Shown: one piece after another, positions 1-5,467 of the stretch
Position numbering within the stretch: the stretch's first letter is position 1
Layout: the number at the start of each line of letters is the position of its first letter
NCBI GenBank assembly: GCA_003483645.1
Contig: DMYM01000510.1
Coordinates: 1 to 5,467 of the forward strand
DNA length: 5,467 bases
Source: Verrucomicrobiales bacterium
GTDB lineage: Bacteria > Verrucomicrobiota > Verrucomicrobiia > Verrucomicrobiales > Akkermansiaceae
Direction: 5' to 3'
The notes under the pieces: model-generated
The model's input: the letters and a program-made list of their open reading frames with translations, nothing else
Told to the model about the DNA's origin: nothing
Databases searched by the model: none
Program-made: the position numbers and the translations under genes

Positions 1-106
1 GGTAATCAAAGCAGGTGAACCGTCGGGGATTTGCCCGGATTGTTCTCGAATCCCGTGGGTGCTGCTTGTTCTGGAAAGGGGCCAGTGCCGGACCGGGATC
101 GTGTTT
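1..106. other. Region downstream of the second TPR gene, no gene supported
   Basis: No coding sequence with a plausible start and ribosome binding site is visible on the minus strand. Short imperfect inverted repeats occur, such as GGATT/AATCC with a 7-nt spacer around 36-52 and CTGG/CCAG around 71-85, but none has the GC stem plus T-run of an intrinsic terminator. Whether the operon continues beyond the window edge cannot be told. Confidence 0.5.
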
Positions 107-2560
107 TCAGTTCTTGACGGAATCCCAATCGGGAAATTCCCGGTGCAGTTGCTTCCGTGTCCTGGCAGCCTCCTCGGACTGGCCGTTCTTCTCGAAGGCC
201 TCCGCGGCGCGGAAGAGGCCCAGCGGTTTGATCTCCCGGTCGTCAATGAACATTTTGGAAGACTTGAGATAGTTGGCAGCGGCCGATTCGTAATCCATGC
301 GGTGCATGGCAATGTCGGCGAGGGCCATGTAGAGGCCGGCCTGGACGGTGCCGTAGGGTTTGAGGTCAAGGCCTTCCTGGGCGGCACTACGGGCCTCTTC
401 CCACTTCTTGAGTCCAATCAGGGCATGGCTCTGGTCCAGATAGGAATCGGCCTTCCAGAAGTCTTCCTGTTTCCGGGTGAGGAGGAGGGCGAGGGCATCG
501 GAGGCTGTTTCGAATTTCCGGGATTCGAGACGGGCCTTGGCGAGGTGGCGCCAGACGAGGGTATCGGTCTGCTCCGGGTCGTCCGGTGTGCTGGCCAGGC
601 CGAGGAAGCGGTCGGCGCTCTCGTAGTCGCCCTTGGAGAAGCGCTCCAGGCCGAGCCAGATGAGCATGCGGGTGGGGAGTTGCTGGTGGGGGGCATCGGC
701 CAGGAGGTGCTCCACACCGTTCTTGAGCTTGTCGGAGTCCAGAAGGGAGTAGGCGGCCAGCACGATATTCACCCCTGCCGGTTCGCGGTAGCTTTGGGGG
801 AGGAGGTCACGGGCCGCTTCGAAATGGGGGATGGCCCTGGCCCATTCTTCCTGTTTGTAGCAGCCCCAGCCCATCCAGTAGTGCGCATTGGCCCTGGACT
901 TGTCGTCGAGACCGCCTTCAGGGATGGCCAGGAGTTTTTGGTAGCTGGTGATCATCTCGGACCAGCGCTGCTCGTCCCGGTGGATCCGCCCGCAGTACTG
1001 TTGGGCGAAGGAGGCGAGGTTGACCTCGGGCTGGCGCTCCAGAAGGCGTTCAAAGTCCTTGAGGGCCGATTTCCAGTCTCCGATCTTGAGGTAGGCGTGG
1101 CCCCGTTTGGCAAGCGCTTCGCTTACGCGCGGGTGATCGGGGAAGGTGGCCAGGAAACTGGAGAGGTTCTGAGCGGCCCGCCCGTATTCCCCGGTATCCG
1201 CAAGGCACCAGCCGCGTTTGAAGTAGATATCGGCCCGCATTTCCACCGGCAGGGCAGAGGGGTTGACTTCATTGTAGGCGGCCGCGGCCTGGGTGAGCGC
1301 GGCCTGGTGGAAGAGGGTCTCCGCCTTCATGAGGATGGCCTTGTGCAGCCATGGACTGCCCAGGTTCTCCTCGCCGTAGACTTTGACAAAGGCATCCACC
1401 TGGGTCGGGATGTTCGCGCCGTTGATCTGATAGAAGCTGCTCAGCCGCCGGTAGCTCGCCTCGAAGGCCAGGTTTTTGAGGGGTTTCGGTTTCACGCTGA
1501 TGGCAAGGCGTTCGGAATTGAAGAACTGCCCGATGGCTTCCTTGTGGCGGTCCAGCTTGGCGAGGGCCCGGCCGGCGACCAGGTAGATGCGGGCGAGGAC
1601 GTTCCGTTCTCCCAGGTGCTCGCCGGAGCGGAAGGCCTGGATGGTTTTCTCATGGTCCTCCTCCACAAAGCGCATTTCCATCAGGGCGAGCTGCGCACGC
1701 GCCTTGTACTTGGGGTCCAGTCCAACCGAGTCGAGGGTCCGGTCGAGGAAATCCTCAGCCTTGACCTGCTGCCCGAGCTTGGCGGCTGAGACGCCGGCGG
1801 CGAGGAGCGCCTGGGCCCGTTCCTGGGGCGCGACGGCGGGAGTGAGAAGCAGTTCGAAGTGTTTGAGCGCTTCCTCATGCTTGCCCTGCCGGGCGTAGAG
1901 TTCTCCCATTGCGAGGCGGGCATAGTCGCGGTAGGGGTTGCCATTGTCCCCGACGATGTCTCCCAGACGCTTGATGGCCTGTTCGGCCCGGCCCGCCATT
2001 TGCAGACAGCGGGATTCGTAGAAGATGGCCTTGTGAGCCAGTTCCTTGTCGATGGCCTCCTTGCCGGCGATCGTGAAGTAGGGGACGGCCTGCACCCACT
2101 CCTGGCGGTTGTAGAGCTGGGCGGCCTGCCGGTAGGCGGAGAGAGCCACCCATTTGCCCTTCTTGTAGCGGGTGATGATGGTGGTGAAGGTGCGCTCCGC
2201 AGCCTCCCGCTCGCCGGTCAGGAGGAGCGCCATGCCAAGCTGATAGCTGGCCTGTTGCACGAGATCCCCCTGGGGACCGGTGGCGAGGTATTCGCGGAAG
2301 AGGGGAATAGAGATCTGGTAGGCCCGGCGCTTGTCGTCGAGGTTCCGGCTGTCGGTGCCGTAGTCGTAGTAGCGATTGGCGCGATGGTAGAGCTCCGAGC
2401 TGCTGCCGAAGGGATCTATGAACCCCGGGGCCTGCCCGGGGGCAGGCCCGAGGCCGGTCATTAATACCAGAGCCACCAGCAGCGGCCACTTAGCAGCATG
2501 ATTCAAAACTTGCACAGCGAAGCTGAGGGGATTCTTGCCATGGCGGCCGGGAATGTTCAA
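107..2560 (-). CDS. Exported TPR-repeat protein (817 aa), second of a tandem paralogous pair
   Basis: A second large TPR-like protein, homologous along its length to the upstream neighbour. The first possible start is TTG at 2560, since an in-frame TGA lies immediately before it (2561-2563). It overlaps the neighbour's stop as TTGA and has no visible Shine-Dalgarno sequence, so translation is probably coupled to the gene before it. An internal GTG (codon 16, base 2515) is an alternative that gives a shorter, more normal signal peptide. Export signal: Lys24 before the hydrophobic core WPLLVALVLMTGLG (25-38), with possible cleavage after GQA (44). Clear TPR-like units are at about 211-244, 444-477, 480-513, 559-590 and 741-774; the 480-513 unit (GHAYLKIGDWKSALKDFERLL) is close to consensus. 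Aromatic-rich blocks include YWMGWGCYKQEEW (561-573) and WLGLERFSKGDY (635-646). No catalytic motif is seen. Likely a periplasmic scaffold acting with its paralogue; the process served is unknown. The C-terminus is FPDWDSVKN, then TGA. Confidence 0.9.
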   Translation of the reverse strand: MNIPGRHGKNPLSFAVQVLNHAAKWPLLVALVLMTGLGPAPGQAPGFIDPFGSSSELYHRANRYYDYGTDSRNLDDKRRAYQISIPLFREYLATGPQGDLVQQASYQLGMALLLTGEREAAERTFTTIITRYKKGKWVALSAYRQAAQLYNRQEWVQAVPYFTIAGKEAIDKELAHKAIFYESRCLQMAGRAEQAIKRLGDIVGDNGNPYRDYARLAMGELYARQGKHEEALKHFELLLTPAVAPQERAQALLAAGVSAAKLGQQVKAEDFLDRTLDSVGLDPKYKARAQLALMEMRFVEEDHEKTIQAFRSGEHLGERNVLARIYLVAGRALAKLDRHKEAIGQFFNSERLAISVKPKPLKNLAFEASYRRLSSFYQINGANIPTQVDAFVKVYGEENLGSPWLHKAILMKAETLFHQAALTQAAAAYNEVNPSALPVEMRADIYFKRGWCLADTGEYGRAAQNLSSFLATFPDHPRVSEALAKRGHAYLKIGDWKSALKDFERLLERQPEVNLASFAQQYCGRIHRDEQRWSEMITSYQKLLAIPEGGLDDKSRANAHYWMGWGCYKQEEWARAIPHFEAARDLLPQSYREPAGVNIVLAAYSLLDSDKLKNGVEHLLADAPHQQLPTRMLIWLGLERFSKGDYESADRFLGLASTPDDPEQTDTLVWRHLAKARLESRKFETASDALALLLTRKQEDFWKADSYLDQSHALIGLKKWEEARSAAQEGLDLKPYGTVQAGLYMALADIAMHRMDYESAAANYLKSSKMFIDDREIKPLGLFRAAEAFEKNGQSEEAARTRKQLHREFPDWDSVKN
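2428..2449. repeat. Perfect GC-rich inverted repeat inside the second TPR gene
   Basis: Arms GGGCCTGCCC and GGGCAGGCCC are perfect reverse complements separated by only 2 nt, making a near-palindrome in which 20 of 22 bases are G or C. It lies about 110-130 nt downstream of the TTG start, across codons 38-45 (protein GPAPGQA), at the end of the signal-peptide hydrophobic core. In mRNA it would make a strong 9-bp stem with a tight C-rich loop. No T-run follows, so it is not an intrinsic terminator. Function, if any, is unknown. Confidence 0.6.
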
Positions 2561-5016
2561 TCACGGGAAGCCGGCTTGGCGGCGTTCCTGAGCTCCTGGA
2601 GGCGCTCCCGGTAGCGTTTGGCAGCCCGGCGGGATTCCTCGGTGTCCTTGAGATCGAGAGCATTGATGGCACATTGAAGTGCCTTTTCGGCAATGGCCGG
2701 ATCCTTGCTGTAGAGTTCGACCACGGGCACGTAGTACTGGGCCGCGGTGTTGGGATCGCCCTGCGCCATCGCGATATCGCCCAGTTGGAGTCGCGCCCTG
2801 GAATTGAGGCTGCCCTGGGGCTTGAGAGAGAGGCAGGCCTCGGTATCCTTGTGGGCCCGCTCAGTGTCCTTGAGGGCCAGATGGGCGCGTCCCAGGAAGA
2901 AATGGGTTTCCGCCCTGCGGTACTGGTTGTCCTCAACCTGCAGGACGATCTCCAGCGGGCGGAGGGCCGCCTCGTAGGCGCCCGCCTCAAGAGCACTGCA
3001 GCCGGCGGCGCGCCAGATCACTACCTTTGTTTCGGTGGGCTTGTCGGGAGTAATGGCATGGCTCAGGTAGGTCCAGGCATCGGCGTAGAGCTCGTCCTTG
3101 TAGTAGGCATTGCCCAGCCAGGCGAAGACGGGACGGGGGACCTTCTCGTCCCGGTAGTTTTCCAGGAGGGCATCCAGTTCCTTTCGCAGTTCCTCCCGTT
3201 GCTGAAGGTGGTAATGGGCGAGGGCAAGGTGCAGGGTGGAGGTGCGTCCCAGGGCGCTTGCGTCGGCCGTGCGCGCCTGTTGGAAGGGGGCAATGCAATC
3301 CGCGAACTTGTTCTGCCGGTAGAGGGCCCAGCCGCGCCAGAACTCGGAGGCGGCCTTCTTGGCGGTCTCGCGCCGGGGAAAGTCGGTGAGGAGCCGGGTA
3401 TGACAGTCAGCGAATTTACCCAGGTTTTCGAGGCGGACCTTCTCGTCTCCAGTGGTATCGATGACCTCCTTGTAGAGGATGGCCTTCTGTGCCCAGGCGT
3501 ACTCCTTCAGGGTGGGCTTGCTGGTATGCCTGACGAGCCGGTCGAATTCGAGGTGAGCCTGGGCGGAATCCTTGAGTTCCAGGAAAATCTCGGACCGGTT
3601 CACGATCGCGTTGTTCACCTGCGGGTGGTCTGAATGCTTCTCGATGAAGTTGTTGAAGGAGGCGAGAGCGCTCTGCTGGTCTCCCGCCTTGAGCTGGGCA
3701 TTGGCCAGGCGGTAGCGCAGCCCGGCGTGATTCCCGGTGGCAATGTGCTGGAGATCGATGGCGGCGTAGGCCCGGGCCGCCAGTTCGTAACGGGTGGCCT
3801 GGTGGTAGCCCTCGGCCAGCATGAGGCGGACATTGTGGATGCGGGCGTCATCGGGGTGCTCCTTCTCAAATCTCTTGAGGAACTCCCCGGCCTGCTGGAT
3901 CAGGGTCCGGCTGCTGGTCTTGTACTCGCGCGAGAGGACCAGATAGCTGGCCTCCAGGGCAGTCATGTTGTCGGGAGCGATCCTGGCGAGTTCCTTGAAG
4001 AGGGCGGTTGCCCTCTCCCCCTGGCCAAGTGCTTCGTAGGACGTGGCGGCAATCTGCAACCGCCGGCTCAGGTGCTCCTTGTCCAGCGGGTATTTGCCGC
4101 GCTTGTAGTAGTTGATCACGTCCTGGTGCCTGCTGGCGAGGGAGGCTTCGCTCATCAGGGCGAGCTGGGCTTCCCCCTGCCACTGTTCCAGTCCCGGAGT
4201 GATGAGGATCTGCTCGAAATATGTTCGCGCGAAATCCTTCTTGCCGAGTTTACGTGCAATCTGGGCGCATTGCAGGATGGCATCGGACCGGGTGGTGTCG
4301 TCCTGGGACTTGGCCAGGTGCATGAAATGCGCGAGGGCCTCCTCTTCCATGTCGGCCTTGGCGTAGTAGTGGGCCAGGACGCGTTCGGCCTGGATCTTGA
4401 AAGGCGATCCTGCATCCGCCAGGATGGCCTTGAGAGCCGCAATGGTCTCCTTCCTCTTCCCCAGTTTCTCAAAACAGAGAGCCCTGCTGTAAAGCGCCCG
4501 GTGGCGGTAATCGGCGTTATCTGTTTCAGCCGCTGCAATCCGGAAGAAGGGTTCGGCCTCGGCGAACCCCTTGGCCTGGTAGTGCTCGAAGGCCAGCTGG
4601 TAAGCTGCCGCTCCCACCAGCACACCCTTCTTGTGGATGTTGACCACCTCCGCCAGACTTTCCCGGAAGCCCTTCATGTTGCCCACTTTCCGGTGGCAGA
4701 TGGCCTTGTAGTATCGTGCCTTGAGGGCATTAGGGTGGGCCGGAAACCTGGCGTGGAAGCGCTCGAACTGCCGGATGGCGGCGAGATAGGTCTCCTTCGT
4801 GCGCTGTGCGTCCTTCACTTCTCCAGCTTCCCGGTAGGAGTGGAGGGCCAGTTGAAAGAGATCGTTGGTGGGGTCCGCTCGCAGCGGCTTATCTGCGGGG
4901 GCAGGGGCGCCTTTCCCCGGCGGAGTCACCCCCTGGGCCCACGCGTGGCTTGAAAGCCCGAGCGTGACAGCCAGCGCCGCCCCCAGCGTAACCGGAACGT
5001 TGTCATGAATCCCCAT
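2557..5016 (-). CDS. Exported TPR-repeat protein (819 aa), first of a tandem paralogous pair
   Basis: A large helical-repeat protein with no recognised enzymatic motif. Residues 1-27 look like a signal peptide: hydrophobic stretch VTLGAALAVTLGL (9-21) and a probable cleavage after HAWA (27), then a Pro/Ala/Gly-rich linker (about 28-45). The n-region has no Lys or Arg, which is unusual. From about 50 to 810 the chain is almost continuous TPR-like helix pairs, for example at 211-234, 432-465, 557-580, 701-734 and 739-770, with the usual small-residue and aromatic spacing and acidic/basic amphipathic helices. The end is basic and charged (795-819). The ATG at 5016 is the first possible start, because an in-frame TAG lies four codons upstream (5026-5028). 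AGGA directly abuts the ATG, which is too close for a standard ribosome binding site. The gene lies 94 bp after the ExbD-like gene and overlaps the next by 4 nt. TPR proteins act as protein-protein scaffolds; a periplasmic partner role for the ExbD motor is inferred. Confidence 0.9.
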   Translation of the reverse strand: MGIHDNVPVTLGAALAVTLGLSSHAWAQGVTPPGKGAPAPADKPLRADPTNDLFQLALHSYREAGEVKDAQRTKETYLAAIRQFERFHARFPAHPNALKARYYKAICHRKVGNMKGFRESLAEVVNIHKKGVLVGAAAYQLAFEHYQAKGFAEAEPFFRIAAAETDNADYRHRALYSRALCFEKLGKRKETIAALKAILADAGSPFKIQAERVLAHYYAKADMEEEALAHFMHLAKSQDDTTRSDAILQCAQIARKLGKKDFARTYFEQILITPGLEQWQGEAQLALMSEASLASRHQDVINYYKRGKYPLDKEHLSRRLQIAATSYEALGQGERATALFKELARIAPDNMTALEASYLVLSREYKTSSRTLIQQAGEFLKRFEKEHPDDARIHNVRLMLAEGYHQATRYELAARAYAAIDLQHIATGNHAGLRYRLANAQLKAGDQQSALASFNNFIEKHSDHPQVNNAIVNRSEIFLELKDSAQAHLEFDRLVRHTSKPTLKEYAWAQKAILYKEVIDTTGDEKVRLENLGKFADCHTRLLTDFPRRETAKKAASEFWRGWALYRQNKFADCIAPFQQARTADASALGRTSTLHLALAHYHLQQREELRKELDALLENYRDEKVPRPVFAWLGNAYYKDELYADAWTYLSHAITPDKPTETKVVIWRAAGCSALEAGAYEAALRPLEIVLQVEDNQYRRAETHFFLGRAHLALKDTERAHKDTEACLSLKPQGSLNSRARLQLGDIAMAQGDPNTAAQYYVPVVELYSKDPAIAEKALQCAINALDLKDTEESRRAAKRYRERLQELRNAAKPASRD

Positions 5017-5110
5017 TCCTAGGGTCTAGACTACCCTACAATCGTCAAAGGTCGCGGGAAAAATGCTGATGTTTAAGCACTAACTGCTCCTGGTCGGCCC
5101 GTCCACAGGG
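5017..5110 (-). other. Intergenic gap between the ExbD-like gene and the first TPR gene
   Basis: This is the only real non-coding gap between genes. It is more AT-rich than the flanking genes in its middle part. It has no hairpin followed by a T-run that would mark a terminator after the ExbD-like gene, and no convincing -35/-10 pair, so read-through transcription from the motor gene into the TPR genes is the simplest reading. It contains the start-adjacent inverted repeat and a possible 11-codon leader reading frame (5045-5080), reported separately. Confidence 0.6.
5020..5038 (-). promoter_or_regulatory. Inverted repeat next to the TPR gene start codon
   Basis: On the minus strand, TAGGGT and ACCCTA form perfect 6-bp arms around a 7-nt loop (AGTCTAG), and the 3' arm ends three bases before the ATG at 5016. 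In RNA this could fold over the only purine-rich AGGA near the start, so it might limit initiation; as DNA it could be a small operator. The repeat is seen directly; the regulatory role is inferred, and a 6-bp stem can arise by chance. Confidence 0.35.
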
Positions 5111-5467
5111 TCATTCCGGCTTGCGGGTGGCGAAGGAGATATTCCAGATCCCCGCTTGCTGGCAGATGTCGATCACTCCCATCAGGGTCTGGTAGGTGAT
5201 GTCCCCGTCGCCCCGCAGGCGCACCGGCTGGTTCTGGTGAACTTCAACGATAGCGCGCAGTTTGGCAAGGAGCTGGTTCTCGGTAAGGGTTTCGCCATTG
5301 ATAACCAGCGCGCCACCCTGGCGGATGTTCACGTTGATCTCGCTGATGGCACGGTTTTCCTCCTTGCCCTGGCTTGAGGTGGGAACCTTGACCTTGCTGT
5401 CCTGCTCCGAGCGCGAGAATTGCCAGGTGACCAGGAAGAAGATCAGGAGGAGGAAGACGATGTCGAT
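5111..5467 (-). CDS. ExbD/TolR-family biopolymer transport subunit, 5'-truncated by window edge
   Basis: This is the C-terminal 118 residues of an ExbD/TolR-like protein; its start lies beyond base 5467. The reading frame stays open to the window edge, so a GTG at 5332 is an internal valine codon, not the start. The visible part begins with IDIVFLLLIFFLVTW, the single transmembrane helix that carries the conserved aspartate (visible residue 2) which in ExbD and TolR takes part in proton translocation. A charged linker follows (about 18-40), then the periplasmic domain: GGALVINGE (51-59), TENQLLAKL (62-70), and the family-typical LRGDGDITYQTLMGVID (84-100) with QAGIWNISF (104-112) before the TGA stop. 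Family members usually have about 130-150 residues, so only the short cytoplasmic N-terminus is missing. Known family role: with ExbB/TolQ it forms an inner-membrane motor powered by the proton-motive force. An ExbB-like partner probably lies upstream. ExbD versus TolR cannot be decided here. Confidence 0.93.
   Translation of the reverse strand: MDIVFLLLIFFLVTWQFSRSEQDSKVKVPTSSQGKEENRAISEINVNIRQGGALVINGETLTENQLLAKLRAIVEVHQNQPVRLRGDGDITYQTLMGVIDICQQAGIWNISFATRKPE

Noticed and set aside
20..90. Intrinsic terminator after the second TPR gene
   Set aside because: The inverted repeats present have 4-6 bp stems, some with long loops, and none is followed by a T-run on the minus strand.
59..1789. 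Very long open frame on the plus strand (576 codons) opposite the second TPR gene
   Set aside because: It lies fully antisense to a protein with clear TPR repeats and a signal peptide. Its translation is Gly/Val/Glu-rich low-complexity without recognisable domains, as expected for the mirror of GC-biased TPR codons.
2529..2541. ATG at 2541 as an alternative start for the second TPR protein
   Set aside because: It is out of frame with the TPR sequence and reaches a stop after 12 codons.
3634..4953. Long plus-strand open frame (439 codons) opposite the first TPR gene, with others at 1859-2464 and 2674-3633
   Set aside because: Same explanation: antisense shadows of GC-rich coding sequence, with no family resemblance and no supporting gene context.
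5019..5048. TTGACG at 5043-5048 as a -35 box for a promoter of the TPR pair
   Set aside because: At 16-18 bp spacing the sequence reads GACCCT, ACCCTA or CCCTAG, none a credible -10 box, and it falls within the start-adjacent inverted repeat.
5111..5332. Short 73-codon gene starting at GTG 5332
   Set aside because: The frame remains open upstream to the window edge and encodes the ExbD transmembrane helix, so 5332 is internal to a longer gene.

Overview
The window reads as a piece of a Gram-negative, GC-rich bacterial chromosome with every recognisable gene on the minus strand. Read 5' to 3' on that strand, it contains the last 118 codons of an ExbD/TolR-family proton-channel subunit (5467 down to 5111), a 94-bp gap, a TPR-type exported protein of 819 aa (5016 to 2557), and a second TPR-type exported protein of 817 aa (2560 to 107) whose TTG start overlaps the preceding stop by 4 nt. 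The last 106 bp carry no gene that I can support.

The combination of an ExbD/TolR subunit with very long, secreted, all-helical TPR proteins is typical of Gram-negative phyla such as Verrucomicrobia and other PVC bacteria, and also of some deltaproteobacteria-like groups. I lean towards a PVC-type organism, but that is inference from gene order and style, not from a marker gene.

The most informative observation is that the two large TPR proteins are full-length tandem paralogues. Aligned by eye, several distinctive blocks fall at nearly the same residue numbers in both: a KKG block near 130, AQLALM-type motifs near 290, a W-x-G-W block near 560, a WLG...TPD...WR block near 635-670, and an LKP-x-G...DIAM block near 732-752. 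The pair therefore looks like an old gene duplication kept as a unit, not two unrelated TPR proteins.

Working model (inference): an ExbB/ExbD-like inner-membrane motor, most of it upstream of this window, uses the proton-motive force to drive or be coupled to two periplasmic TPR scaffolds made from the same transcript. The TPR protein CpoB, which works with the Tol motor in E. coli, is a precedent for this kind of partnership. No TonB, outer-membrane receptor or enzyme is visible here, so the substrate or process is unknown.

Two possible cis elements stand out. One is a 6-bp stem inverted repeat ending next to the start codon of the first TPR gene. The other is a perfect 10-bp-arm GC-rich inverted repeat inside the signal-peptide region of the second TPR gene. 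No RNA genes, mobile elements or CRISPR arrays were seen.
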